A stretch of 64,000 bases of DNA from Solirubrobacter ginsenosidimutans (GTDB taxonomy: Bacteria; Actinomycetota; Thermoleophilia; Solirubrobacterales; Solirubrobacteraceae). The stretch spans positions 434,001 through 498,000 of the forward strand of contig NZ_JAPDOD010000001.1 of NCBI RefSeq assembly GCF_027587205.1, in the 5' to 3' direction. Positions 7,239-15,639 of this stretch are shown piece by piece; position 1 is the first letter of the stretch, and each line of letters begins with the position of its first letter. The notes under the pieces are model-generated. The model was not told the DNA's origin and did not search any database. It saw only the letters and a list, made by a program, of their open reading frames with translations. The position numbers and the translations under genes are program-made.

Positions 7239-9827
7239 GTGAACTCGAAGCGCGCGCGGGCGTCGCTTGTCTTCGCCCTGGTACCGCTGAGCCTGGGAGG
7301 GCTCATGGCGCAATCGGCTCACGCGCAGTTGTCTGCGCCGCCGCCTGCGATCCAGTCCTACGCGGGCGATCCGGGCAAAGTGGGAGATCCGGCGAGCTGG
7401 CGGACGCCGGAGTTCCTGCGCGACAACGGCATGCTGTCGATCGGGGCCGAGTTCGCGTACGCCGCGGGCTACGCCGGCGGCGGGATGAACATCGGCATCG
7501 TGGACTCCGGGTCCTTCTTCGGACATATGCGCGAGCACGGGAGTCTGGATACGAACTACACGGTCGGCGATCGGTTCTTCTCGGTCGTCGCGCAGGGCGG
7601 CTACACCGGTCCGACGCCGGGGTACTACGACCCGGCGATCAACGACCTGCACGGCACGCACGTGAGCGGGACCGTGGCGGCGAGCCGCGACGGCGTCGGC
7701 GAGACGCAGCCCACCGGACCCGTCGCCAACATGCACGGCGTCGCGTTCAACGCCGACGTCTATATCGGCAACACCGGCAAGACCGACGGCGTCCTCTACG
7801 GCCTGCTGCCGCCGACGGCGACGCTCGAGCAGACGCCGGACAACGCCTACATCGGCAACGTCTACCGGGCAGTGAACGCGGCCGCGACCGCGGACGGCAA
7901 GCCGATCCGGCTGATCACCACCAGCTGGGGCAGCCAGCCGGCCACCGAGAACTACAACACCTATGACGGGCTCAACACGGCCTGGCGGCACCTGTACACG
8001 CCGGAGGGCGTGGCGGACCCGAACGGCAAGACGTCGCACTGGCTCAACGGCGCGATCGACGTTGCGCGCACCGGCACGATCCTGCAGTTCACCGCCGGCA
8101 ACGGCGGCTACACGCAGCCGACGCCGCGGGCCGCGGCGCCGTACTTCCTGCCCGATCTGGAGCACAGCTGGTACACGACGTCGGGCATCAACCCCGCCAC
8201 CGGGCGGACGTTCAATCCCGACGGCTCCGTCCTCGTGCCGGGCCAGCAGGAGTTCAACCAGTGCGGCGTGGCGAAGTGGTCCTGCGTGACCGCGCCGAGC
8301 CGCAACATCAACAGCACGACCGTGGCGATCGTCGACGGCGTGCCGCAACCGCGCTACGGCAGTGCCTCCGGCACGTCGATGGCCGGCCCGCACTCGGCGG
8401 CCGAGCTGGCGCTGATCATGTCGCGCTTCCCGTACCTGACCAACGAGCAGGCGATGCACACGCTGTTCACGAGCGGCCGCCAGAACAACACGATCAGCAA
8501 CGCGACGGGCGCGGCGATCTCGAACCCCACCCGCGGGCAGATCGTGCAGGTCCCCGACTCGCGCAACGGCTGGGGCACCCCCAACCTGCGCGAAGCGTTC
8601 AAGGGCCCGGGCCAGCTGCTCGGCCCCGTCGACCTCGACACCCACGGCTACAGCGACGTGTGGTCGAACAACATCTCCGACGTCGCGATCACGGCGCGCC
8701 GGCAGGAGGACGCAGCCGAGGCCGCGACGTGGCAGGCGACCAAGGTCACCAAGGGCTGGACGAACGGCCTGCCGGCCGACGCGAGTGACATCGACAAGTC
8801 CGACTACGCGATCGGCACGCGCCGGGAGCAGGCACGCGCGACGCGGGTCTACACCGGCAGCCTCAGCAAGCGCGGGGAGGGAACGCTGTTCCTCACCGGC
8901 ACCGAGACGTGGCATGGGGAGACGACGGTCAACGCCGGCAAGCTCTCGGTCAACGGCTCGCACGCGAGCGCGATCGACGTCGCCGGCGGGACGCTCGGCG
9001 GCAGTGGCAGCGTGGCGGGTGGCATCGACGTCGCCTCCGGCGTGCTCGCGCCCGGTCTCGCCCCGGCTGAGGCGGCGCGCATCACCGACGTGCCGGTCCA
9101 GGCCGGGAACGTCCTCAGCACCGCCGGGAACGTCCGCATCGGCGCCGCCGGTCGCCTCGTGGTGACCGTGCGCAGCGGGACGGACTACGGCAAGCTGCGC
9201 GCCGACGGCGACATCGCGCTCGACGGGCCGCTGGTGCTCGACATCCAGGGCGCCGTGAGCCCCGGGAGCACGCTGACGCTCGCGAGCGGGCGCTCGGTCA
9301 CCGGGACGTTCGACGACCTCCCCGAGGGCAGCTTCCTCAAGGCGGGCAACGCCTGGTTCTGGGTGTCCTACATGAACAACAGCGTGACGCTGATCGCCGT
9401 GGCGACGGCGGACGGAACGGTCGGTGGCACGGTGCCGGCGACGCTCGCGCTGACGCTCGGCGCGCCGGCGACCTTCGGCGCGTTCACGCCCGGCGTGGCG
9501 CGTGAGTACACGGCGGCCACGACCGCCAACGTCATCTCCACCGCGGCGAACGCCACGCTCACCGTCGCCGACCCGGACACCGTCGCGACCGGCCGGCTCG
9601 TCAACGGCACCTTCGCGCTCGTCCAGCCGCTCCAGGCGAGTGGCGGAGGCGCGTTCGCGGCCGTCGGCGGCTCAGCGGCACCGACGACGCTGAAGGCCTG
9701 GCCCGGCCCGGTCTCCAACGACGCGGTGGCGGTCACGTTCAAGCAGACGATCGGCGCCAACGAGCCGCTGCGCACCGGCAGCTACTCGAAGACGCTGACC
9801 TACACGCTGTCGACGACGGCGCCGTAG
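7239..9827 (+). CDS. Secreted subtilisin-like (S8) serine protease with autotransporter-type beta repeats and shared C-terminal module
   Basis: 862 residues from GTG 7239 behind a G-rich Shine-Dalgarno. Residues 1-30 are a signal peptide (ending SAHAQ). Residues about 80-480 are an S8 peptidase with the catalytic triad visible: D89 (GIVDSGS), H138 (DLHGTHVSGT) and S380 (GTSMAGPH). Residues about 540-610 carry a passenger-associated beta-strand repeat (GTLFLTGTETWHGETTVNAG, then GGTLGGSGSV), normally seen in Gram-negative autotransporter passengers; there is no beta-barrel. The last 135 residues (from about 728) are the module shared with the proteins ending at 3505, 24629 and 37236. Expected to act outside the cell; the substrate is unknown. 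No partner gene is obvious. Confidence 0.87.
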   Translation: MNSKRARASLVFALVPLSLGGLMAQSAHAQLSAPPPAIQSYAGDPGKVGDPASWRTPEFLRDNGMLSIGAEFAYAAGYAGGGMNIGIVDSGSFFGHMREHGSLDTNYTVGDRFFSVVAQGGYTGPTPGYYDPAINDLHGTHVSGTVAASRDGVGETQPTGPVANMHGVAFNADVYIGNTGKTDGVLYGLLPPTATLEQTPDNAYIGNVYRAVNAAATADGKPIRLITTSWGSQPATENYNTYDGLNTAWRHLYTPEGVADPNGKTSHWLNGAIDVARTGTILQFTAGNGGYTQPTPRAAAPYFLPDLEHSWYTTSGINPATGRTFNPDGSVLVPGQQEFNQCGVAKWSCVTAPSRNINSTTVAIVDGVPQPRYGSASGTSMAGPHSAAELALIMSRFPYLTNEQAMHTLFTSGRQNNTISNATGAAISNPTRGQIVQVPDSRNGWGTPNLREAFKGPGQLLGPVDLDTHGYSDVWSNNISDVAITARRQEDAAEAATWQATKVTKGWTNGLPADASDIDKSDYAIGTRREQARATRVYTGSLSKRGEGTLFLTGTETWHGETTVNAGKLSVNGSHASAIDVAGGTLGGSGSVAGGIDVASGVLAPGLAPAEAARITDVPVQAGNVLSTAGNVRIGAAGRLVVTVRSGTDYGKLRADGDIALDGPLVLDIQGAVSPGSTLTLASGRSVTGTFDDLPEGSFLKAGNAWFWVSYMNNSVTLIAVATADGTVGGTVPATLALTLGAPATFGAFTPGVAREYTAATTANVISTAANATLTVADPDTVATGRLVNGTFALVQPLQASGGGAFAAVGGSAAPTTLKAWPGPVSNDAVAVTFKQTIGANEPLRTGSYSKTLTYTLSTTAP

Positions 9828-9837
9828 ACGATCACGC

Positions 9838-9874
9838 GGCGCGCGATCAGTGGATGTCGAGCCGATCGCGCGCC
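9838..9874. terminator. Possible bidirectional hairpin terminator
   Basis: 11-bp perfect inverted repeat ggcgcgcgatc / gatcgcgcgcc with a 15-nt loop, between the convergent protease gene (ends 9827) and the gene ending at 9847, whose last codons it overlaps. No T-run. Confidence 0.45.
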
Positions 9875-10479
9875 GTGCCCATCATCTCCAGGAAGTCGTA
9901 GAGCGGGCCCGCGGCGGTGCCGAAGGTGCCGGTGCGGGCCGAGCCGAGCGCCATCTTGGCGTGCAGGTAGTCGGTGCGCCGCGTCTCGAAGAGCTCGGGG
10001 TGCGCCTCGCGCGCGTCCTCCGCCCACTGCTCGAGCGCGTCCAGCGAGGACGCCGCCTCTTCGGCGATCGCCTCCGCCCCGCGCCCGCGCCAGGCCTCCG
10101 CCTCGGCGTCGAGGAACGGCCCCGCCCGGTCGACCGCGTTCGGGTCATCGCTCAGGTACCGCGCGACGGCCAGCGATTGCGCCTTCGCCGATAGAGCACG
10201 GATCTCGGCCTCGTCAGCCAACCGTTCCACCTCCGCCATGCGATCGCCGGGGTCGGCGTCCGCCAGTCGCTCTCCAAGATCTTCGTAGACCACTTCGGCG
10301 AGCCGCCGCGGGCGCGGATGTTCGCTCAGCCCGGACAGCGCGGTCGGGAGGATCCGGTCCGCGAGCAGCGTGCGCGCCTGTTCGTGGTCCTCCTTGCCGA
10401 CCAGGCTCGCGAGCCGCTCCGCGAGCGCGTCGACGGAGGGCGGCTCGTCGCCGCCCGGCAGCTCCGGAAGCTCGCTCAC
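9847..10479 (-). CDS. Hypothetical helical protein coupled to the putative cargo metallopeptidase
   Basis: 210 residues. The GTG start at 10479 overlaps the stop of the upstream gene as GTGA, so the two are translationally coupled. The sequence is rich in Ala, Glu, Asp and Arg and predicted almost wholly helical (long runs such as ADEAEIRALSAKAQSLAVARYL). It has no signal peptide, membrane segment or recognised domain. A longer reading with an ATG at 10530 exists but would lie inside the upstream gene. Because the upstream gene resembles an injected toxin, this could be an immunity protein or a loading chaperone; that is inference from gene order only. Confidence 0.7.
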   Translation of the reverse strand: MSELPELPGGDEPPSVDALAERLASLVGKEDHEQARTLLADRILPTALSGLSEHPRPRRLAEVVYEDLGERLADADPGDRMAEVERLADEAEIRALSAKAQSLAVARYLSDDPNAVDRAGPFLDAEAEAWRGRGAEAIAEEAASSLDALEQWAEDAREAHPELFETRRTDYLHAKMALGSARTGTFGTAAGPLYDFLEMMGTARDRLDIH

Positions 10480-11324
10480 GTCAGCGCCTTGGCTTCCGCG
10501 TACTTGGACGCCTTCATGTACCCGAGCCACTTGCCGAACGTGCCCGCACCCGCCTCGCCGGCCTTCTTGTCGACGGCGGCCTCGAGCTCGTCCAACTTGC
10601 CCTCGAAGTACGCCTCGGCGACATAGGTCTCACCGACGTAGTCGACGAGCGCCTTGACCGCCGCGTACTGATCCGCGTAGTAGCCGCCGCGCGTGAGCTT
10701 GAGCTCCGCGCACAGCTTCTTCGTGAAGTACTCCGTCGTGCCCTCGTTGGCGTTGAACCCGACCTTGGGCAGCCACTTGTCGTTCGCGAAGAGATGCATC
10801 GACTCGTGGACCGTGGTGGCCGCCTCGCCGCGCTCCTCGTGGACGTGGATCTCCTTGCCCTCTTGGTAGGCGTTGACGTTCTTGGCGAACTCCTTCGCCT
10901 CGTCGTCGGTGAACACCGCGCCGGTGTTCGGGTTCTGCTTGCCCGAGAGATACGCGACGCACTTGGTCTGGAACGTCGCGGCGTCGTGGATGTGGACGTG
11001 GCCGTCGGCCTTCTTGCCCGCTTTGACGCCGTCGGCGATCAGCGGCTTGAAGAACGGGCTCGCGTCGAGCGCCGTGTCGACCTCGGCACCGGTCTTGTGC
11101 CCGACCTTCTTGACCGCCTCGAGCTCGGGGTTGGGGTCGCGGGCGAGGATCCGGCCGACGGCCTGGTTGCCGTACCCGCGTGCGAGGGCAGCGCGCGCGG
11201 CGACGGAGCGGTTGGGTTGACCGCCGGGCTCGTAGGCGATCTGCGGGACCTCCGGAGCGGGCGCCGGAGCCTGCGCGTCGCGCTCGCGCTCATCCAGCCG
11301 GGGATCGCGGACGTGTTTGGTCAC
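10476..11324 (-). CDS. Putative contractile-injection-type cargo protein with HExxH metallopeptidase motif
   Basis: 282 residues from GTG 11324 (upstream in-frame starts at 11366 and 11402 are possible but lack a Shine-Dalgarno). Residues 1-44 are Pro/Ala-rich and disordered. Residues 46-62 (ALARGYGNQAVGRILAR) match the short G-N-x-A-V motif seen at the N-terminus of many DUF4157 and contractile-injection-associated proteins. The rest contains HESMH (H173-H177), a zinc-peptidase HExxH, and about 20 residues later NEGTTEY with a candidate third ligand (E near 195-199), as in gluzincins. No signal peptide. The gene starts divergently from the BlaI locus and is followed by the coupled gene ending at 9847. 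A similar N-terminal motif occurs in the protein at 52883. Target and delivery are unproven. Confidence 0.68.
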   Translation of the reverse strand: MTKHVRDPRLDERERDAQAPAPAPEVPQIAYEPGGQPNRSVAARAALARGYGNQAVGRILARDPNPELEAVKKVGHKTGAEVDTALDASPFFKPLIADGVKAGKKADGHVHIHDAATFQTKCVAYLSGKQNPNTGAVFTDDEAKEFAKNVNAYQEGKEIHVHEERGEAATTVHESMHLFANDKWLPKVGFNANEGTTEYFTKKLCAELKLTRGGYYADQYAAVKALVDYVGETYVAEAYFEGKLDELEAAVDKKAGEAGAGTFGKWLGYMKASKYAEAKALT

Positions 11325-11430
11325 CGTCCGAGTGTCCCGCGTCACGCCCGGGTGCGCAACGACCATACGGGCAAGCGTTCGTGCTGGGTGGCCGAGGCGC
11401 ACGCGCCGGCGTGCGAATCCTGAGCGCGTC

Positions 11431-11439
11431 TACTACAGT
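11431..11439. promoter_or_regulatory. BlaI-type half operator upstream of the BlaI-like gene
   Basis: tactacagt immediately upstream of ATG 11447 repeats the tactaca half-site of the long palindrome at 12758-12789, suggesting autoregulation by the BlaI-like protein. Confidence 0.45.
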
Positions 11440-11446
11440 CGGTCGT

Positions 11447-11836
11447 ATGGCAGATGACCGTCCGATTCCGCCCGCCGTCCAGGGCGCCGAGGCCGAAGCG
11501 CTCGAGGCGTTGTGGGAGCTCGGCGAGGCGTCGGTCCGATCGGTGATGGAGGTCCTCGACCAAACGGCGGTCGCGCCGCGTGCGTATACGACCTACATGA
11601 CCGTGCTCAGTCGCCTGCACGGCAAGGGCCTGCTGACCAAGCGGCGCCAGGACAAGACCGACATCTACCGTCCGGCCTACACGCGAGAGGAATACGCCGA
11701 CCTGCGCGCGCAGGCGGAGGTGGCGGCGATCGTCGACGCGTTCGGCGACGTCGCGCTCGGCCACTTCGCGCGCCAGATGGCACAGCTCGACCCCGAGCGC
11801 CGCAGCGCGCTCGAGCGCCTGGCCCGTGAAGACTGA
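11447..11836 (+). CDS. BlaI/MecI/CopY family transcriptional repressor
   Basis: 129 residues from ATG 11447. Penicillinase-repressor fold: N-terminal winged helix (EAEALEALWELGEASVRSVMEVL, then RAYTTYMTVLSRLHGKGLLTKRRQ) and a C-terminal dimerisation helix (FARQMAQLDPERRSALERL). The next gene encodes an M56 membrane metallopeptidase and overlaps by 11 bases, the classic BlaI-BlaR1 arrangement in which the peptidase inactivates the repressor on a cell-wall signal. Operator-like tactaca sites precede this gene and the haloperoxidase-like gene at 12816, so the regulon probably includes that gene rather than a beta-lactamase. Confidence 0.9.
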   Translation: MADDRPIPPAVQGAEAEALEALWELGEASVRSVMEVLDQTAVAPRAYTTYMTVLSRLHGKGLLTKRRQDKTDIYRPAYTREEYADLRAQAEVAAIVDAFGDVALGHFARQMAQLDPERRSALERLARED

Positions 11837-12740
11837 CGCTCGCGTCTTCCCGTTGCAGCTCACGCTCGGCGCCGCCGGCGTGTCGGGTGCCGCCGCCGCG
11901 CTGGTGGTGGCCGCGAGCGCCGTGCACGTGTCGCGCGAGGCCGCACACGAGCTCGACGTCGCCGGCGTGCATCTCACCTATCCGGCGCTCAACGCCGCGG
12001 CCGCGCTCCTGCTCGCGTTCGCGGCGCTCGGGGCGGCCGTCCTCGTCGTGGCGCTGTGGGCGGCGTGGCGGCAGGTGCGCGCGCACCGGCGGCTGCTGCG
12101 GCTGCTCGTGATCGAGCGCCCGCTGCCGGAGCACCACGCCGTCTGGGTCATCGCGGGCGGCGTGCCGCTGGCGTTCTGCGCCGGGTGGCTGCGGCCGCGG
12201 ATCTATGTCTCGGCCGCGGCCGTGGAGCGCCTGTCGGATGAAGAGCTTCAGGCGGTGCTCGCGCACGAGCAGGAGCACCGCCGGATGCGGGACCCGCTGC
12301 GCTTGGCCGTCGGCCGGATCCTCTGCGAGGCGCTGTTCTTCCTGCCGGTGCTGCGGCCGCTGCATGACCGCTACGGCGAGGTCGCCGAGCTCACCGCCGA
12401 CGCCGCCGCGGTGGCCGCGGCCGGCGGCTCACCCCGCCCGCTGGCGGCGGCGATGCTCACCTTCGACGCGCACACCGAGGGCGGCGGGGTCGGCATCTCG
12501 CCGGACCGCGTGGACTCGCTGCTCGGGCTCCCGCGGGCGTGGAAGCTGCCGTGGGCGTTGCTCGTCGGCGCGCTCTTCACCGTGGCGCTGGTGCTGGTGG
12601 TCGTCTGGCGTGCGAGCGCGGGTGCCTCGATCCAGGCCACGCTCAACCTGCCGATCGCCACCTCCCAACCGTGCGTCCTGGTGCTCGCGCTGATCCCGGT
12701 CATCGCCTGCATGGCGGGGGTGATCGCGCGGCGGGGGTGA
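11826..12740 (+). CDS. M56 family membrane metallopeptidase (BlaR1/MecR1-like, no sensor domain)
   Basis: 304 residues from GTG 11826, overlapping the BlaI-like gene. Membrane segments lie near residues 12-35, 55-80 and 240-262, with another near the C-terminus. The zinc motif HEQEH (147-151) follows the typical LSDEELQAVLAHE lead, and a downstream ELTADAAAV supplies the usual third-ligand region. It lacks the extracellular penicillin-binding sensor domain of true BlaR1, as do most actinobacterial M56 proteins. The likely role is site-specific cleavage of the partner repressor in the cytoplasm after an unknown envelope signal. Confidence 0.88.
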   Translation: MKTDARVFPLQLTLGAAGVSGAAAALVVAASAVHVSREAAHELDVAGVHLTYPALNAAAALLLAFAALGAAVLVVALWAAWRQVRAHRRLLRLLVIERPLPEHHAVWVIAGGVPLAFCAGWLRPRIYVSAAAVERLSDEELQAVLAHEQEHRRMRDPLRLAVGRILCEALFFLPVLRPLHDRYGEVAELTADAAAVAAAGGSPRPLAAAMLTFDAHTEGGGVGISPDRVDSLLGLPRAWKLPWALLVGALFTVALVLVVVWRASAGASIQATLNLPIATSQPCVLVLALIPVIACMAGVIARRG

Positions 12741-12747
12741 TCTGGGC

Positions 12748-12789
12748 TTGACGTGATTACTACACGCTGTAGTATTACAGCGTGTAGTA
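12748..12789 (+). promoter_or_regulatory. Promoter with overlapping BlaI-type operator for the haloperoxidase-like gene
   Basis: A sigma-70-like promoter (TTGACG 12748-12753, 16-base spacer, TAGTAT 12770-12775) is covered by a perfect inverted repeat of 14-base arms: tactacacgctgta (12758-12771) and tacagcgtgtagta (12776-12789). Both arms contain the tactaca/tgtagta core typical of BlaI/MecI sites. A bound repressor would block this promoter directly. The controlling protein is inferred to be the one encoded at 11447. Confidence 0.75.
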
Positions 12790-12815
12790 GATCCTCCCCA
12801 CGAAAGGCTCTCCCC

Positions 12816-14045
12816 GTGAAACGATCATTGGCGGTCGCCGCCCTCTCGTGCTTGGCGCTGGCAGCGACACCCGCGGTCGGCCAGACGGCGCAGTCCGATC
12901 CCGCGCTGGATTGGAACCAGTTCCTGCTCGGCGTCCAGGCCACGCCGGGCGTCCAGCCCGCGACGGTCCATGCGACGTACGAACTGGCGATCATGCACGC
13001 CGCGCTCGCGGACGCGGTGGTCGCGATCGACCACAGCGCGCCGCCGTACCTCGCATCGGTGCGCAATGCCCCACGTGGCGCGTCGACGGAGGCCGCCGCC
13101 GACGCCGCCGCCCACGACTCGCTCGTCAAGCTCTATCCCGCGCAGCAGGCCGCGATCGACCAGCAGTACGCCACCGCGCTGCAGCGGGTGCCCGGCGGGC
13201 GTGCGCGCTCGCAGGGGATCGAGGTCGGCCAGGCGGTCGCGGCGCAGATCCTGCGCTCCCGCAACGGCGACGGCTCGGCCGCGACCCCGCCGCCCTTCAC
13301 GCCGGGCACCGAGCCGGGCGCCTACCAGCTCACCCCGCCGGCCTTCGGCCAGCCGGTGTTCACCCACTGGGGCGCGGTGAAGCCGTTCGTGCTGCGCAAG
13401 GGTGACCAGTTCCGTCCGCCGGCGCCGCCGGCGTTGACGAGCGCCAAGGCGGTCGCCGCGCTTGAAGAGGTCAAGGCGCTCGGCGCGCTCGACGGCTCGA
13501 CGCGGACCGCCGACCAGACGCAGATCGGCCAGTTCTGGAACCCGCCGATCTGGACCGCCTGGAACCGGATCGCGGAAGCGGCCGCGACCGGCCATCACGC
13601 CGGCCTCTCCGGCGACGCCCGCGCGTTCGCCGCGCTGAACCTCACGTTCGCGGACTCCGTCATCGCCTACTACGACGCCAAGTACACCTATCGCCTGTGG
13701 CGTCCGGTGACCGCGATCCGCGCCACCAGCGATCCGGCGTGGACCCCGCTCTCGCCGACCGCCGCGGACCCGTCCTACCCGGGCGCCCACGGCACGATCA
13801 GCGCCGCGGGTGAGGACATCCTCTCCGCCGTGTACGGCAACGACTTCGCGTTCACGCTGACCTCGCCGGCGCTGCCGGGTGTCGAGCGGTCGTTCGTGAG
13901 CTTCTCCGAGGCCGCCCAAGAGGCGAGCGTCAGCCGGATCTACAACGGCAATCACACGCGGGTCGATCAGGTCGCGGGCGAGAACCTCGGCAAGGCGGTG
14001 GCGAACTTCGTGCTCGGGCGCGAGCGCCCCTCTCATAACCGGTGA
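12816..14045 (+). CDS. Secreted vanadium-dependent haloperoxidase/PAP2-like protein
   Basis: 409 residues from GTG 12816; a signal peptide (MKRSLAVAALSCLALA to VGQ) directs export. The C-terminal two thirds match the bacterial vanadium chloroperoxidase/PAP2 group: KYTYRLWRPVTAIR supplies the Lys and Arg pair, PSYPGAHGTISAAG the Ser-Gly-His type loop, and NGNHTRVDQVAGE the distal Arg/His region that holds vanadate or phosphate. Such proteins either oxidise halides with peroxide or hydrolyse phosphate esters; sequence alone does not decide. A BlaI-type operator covers its promoter, so it is probably induced together with the upstream repressor/peptidase pair by an envelope signal. Confidence 0.82.
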   Translation: MKRSLAVAALSCLALAATPAVGQTAQSDPALDWNQFLLGVQATPGVQPATVHATYELAIMHAALADAVVAIDHSAPPYLASVRNAPRGASTEAAADAAAHDSLVKLYPAQQAAIDQQYATALQRVPGGRARSQGIEVGQAVAAQILRSRNGDGSAATPPPFTPGTEPGAYQLTPPAFGQPVFTHWGAVKPFVLRKGDQFRPPAPPALTSAKAVAALEEVKALGALDGSTRTADQTQIGQFWNPPIWTAWNRIAEAAATGHHAGLSGDARAFAALNLTFADSVIAYYDAKYTYRLWRPVTAIRATSDPAWTPLSPTAADPSYPGAHGTISAAGEDILSAVYGNDFAFTLTSPALPGVERSFVSFSEAAQEASVSRIYNGNHTRVDQVAGENLGKAVANFVLGRERPSHNR

Positions 14046-14139
14046 CCCAAAGATCAGGGCCGTCACCCGATTGTCTTGCGCGGCTTCGGTCGTAACTTCG
14101 AAGAGCACTCCCCAGCACTCCCTCCAAGGAGGACCAGAA

Positions 14140-14583
14140 ATGCATCGTCTCCTGATCACCGCCGCCGTCGCGGCGCTGGTCGCCCTCGGCCTGACGTCCG
14201 CCGGCCAGGCCGCCGGTGGCGCCACGAAGGTGCAGACGCGACACGTCGCGCTCGGCACCATTCTGGTGGACGGCAGCGGCCGGACGCTGTACCTGTTCCA
14301 GAAGGACAAGTCGAGCAAGAGCACCTGCTCGGGCGCCTGTGCCGACGCCTGGCCGCCGGTGCTCACGACGGGCAAGCCGACGTCGGCCGGCTCGGCCCGC
14401 AAGTCGCTGCTCTCGACGAGTAAGCGCAGCGACGGCAAGACCCAGGTGACCTACAACGGCCACCCGCTCTACCGCTTCAGCGGGGACTCCAAGCCCGGCC
14501 AGACCAAGGGCAACAAGGTCAACGCCTTCGGCGCCCGCTGGTACGCGGTGACCGCCGCCGGCAAGCGCGTCGGCGGCTACTGA
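14140..14583 (+). CDS. Secreted Lipoprotein_15 (COG4315) repeat protein
   Basis: 147 residues from ATG 14140, preceded by a perfect AAGGAGG (14126-14132). Signal peptide residues 1-24, without a lipobox cysteine. The mature part holds two copies of the secreted repeat of unknown function: ILVDGSGRTLYLFQKDK followed by CSGACADAWPPVLT, then QVTYNGHPLYRFSGD followed by GARWYAV. The two Cys in the first repeat probably form a disulfide. The family is common in actinobacteria and proteobacteria, sits outside the membrane, and has no assigned function. It stands alone, with a terminator just after it. Confidence 0.88.
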   Translation: MHRLLITAAVAALVALGLTSAGQAAGGATKVQTRHVALGTILVDGSGRTLYLFQKDKSSKSTCSGACADAWPPVLTTGKPTSAGSARKSLLSTSKRSDGKTQVTYNGHPLYRFSGDSKPGQTKGNKVNAFGARWYAVTAAGKRVGGY

Positions 14584-14590
14584 GTTAAAA

Positions 14591-14627
14591 CGCCGATCCG
14601 GTGTGCAGAATGCTCACCGGATCGGCG
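14591..14627. terminator. Strong hairpin terminator
   Basis: Perfect 13-bp inverted repeat cgccgatccggtg / caccggatcggcg with an 11-nt loop, seven bases after the stop at 14583. Confidence 0.75.
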
Positions 14628-14696
14628 ATATCCATGGGCAGGCTGTACAGCTCTTGTAGGTCATCGGAGAAACCTTGCGCAAGAGCCGGTCGCGTG

Positions 14697-15602
14697 ATGA
14701 TCTTCCCGGCAATGTTTGAGGAAGCGCAGCTGTATTCGCCGGTCACGCAGACCGAGTCCGGCGCCGTCGTGGTGCAGTTGGGCGCCGATCATCCCGGCTT
14801 CAAGGACCCCGAATACCGGGAGCGCCGAAACGAGATCGCGGCGTCCGCGCTCGCGTGGGTGCCGGGCACCGACCCGCAGCCCGTGGCGTACACGGACGCC
14901 GAGAACGAGGTCTGGCAGCTGATCTCGGCCGAGCTCGCGGTCAAGCACGAGCGCTACGCGGTGCGCGAGTTCCTCGAGGCCAAGGCCGCGGTCGGGCTGC
15001 CCGAGGACCGGGTGCCGCAGCTGGTCGAGGTGACCGCGGGGGTGGCGCCGCTGACCGGGTTCGCGTACCACCCGGCGCCCGGGCTCGTCGAGCTGCGCCA
15101 GTTCTACGGCTCACTCGCCGCGGGTGTCTTCCACTCGACGCAGTACGTCCGCCACCCGTCGCAGCCGCTCTACACGCCGGAGCCGGACATCATCCACGAG
15201 GTCATCGGGCACGGGAACATGCTCGGTTCGCCGCGGTTCGCCGCGCTCAAGCGCGCCGCGGGCGAGGCGACCCTGCGGGTCGAGTCCGAGGCCGCGTTGC
15301 AGGCGATCGCGGACGTCTTCTGGTTCACGATGGAGTTCGGCGTGATGTACGAGGACGGCGAGCTGCGCGCGTACGGCGCCGGCATCCTCTCCTCCTACGG
15401 CGAGATCGAGGAGTTCCGCTCGATGGAGATCCGGCCGCTGGACATCGCGGCGATGGCGACCGTCGACTACGACATCACCTCGTATCAGCCGGTGCTGTTC
15501 GGCGCGGCGTCGTTCGGGGAGCTGGAAGAGGTCGCGGGCGGGTTCTTCGCGAGTGTCGACGACGACACGCCGGAGCGGCTCGGCATCACCGTCGCCGCCT
15601 GA
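14697..15602 (+). CDS. phhA: Phenylalanine 4-monooxygenase (biopterin-dependent aromatic amino acid hydroxylase)
   Basis: 301 residues from ATG 14697 (ATG 14712 gives 296 and is equally plausible; neither has a good Shine-Dalgarno). The enzyme hydroxylates phenylalanine to tyrosine in the cytosol with tetrahydropterin, O2 and iron. The iron-ligand motif is intact: PDIIHEVIGHGNML with two histidines near residues 166 and 171, then the glutamate in FWFTMEFGVMYEDGE. The catalytic core LYTPEPD and the late SYGEIEEF/YDITSYQP elements are also present. Length matches single-domain bacterial PheH. It stands alone, between a terminator and dispersed repeat copy 2; no pterin recycling gene is adjacent. 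Confidence 0.88.
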   Translation: MIFPAMFEEAQLYSPVTQTESGAVVVQLGADHPGFKDPEYRERRNEIAASALAWVPGTDPQPVAYTDAENEVWQLISAELAVKHERYAVREFLEAKAAVGLPEDRVPQLVEVTAGVAPLTGFAYHPAPGLVELRQFYGSLAAGVFHSTQYVRHPSQPLYTPEPDIIHEVIGHGNMLGSPRFAALKRAAGEATLRVESEAALQAIADVFWFTMEFGVMYEDGELRAYGAGILSSYGEIEEFRSMEIRPLDIAAMATVDYDITSYQPVLFGAASFGELEEVAGGFFASVDDDTPERLGITVAA

Positions 15603-15639
15603 ACGCGCAACGCACCGCGACAGGCGGTCGCGAAGCCAC

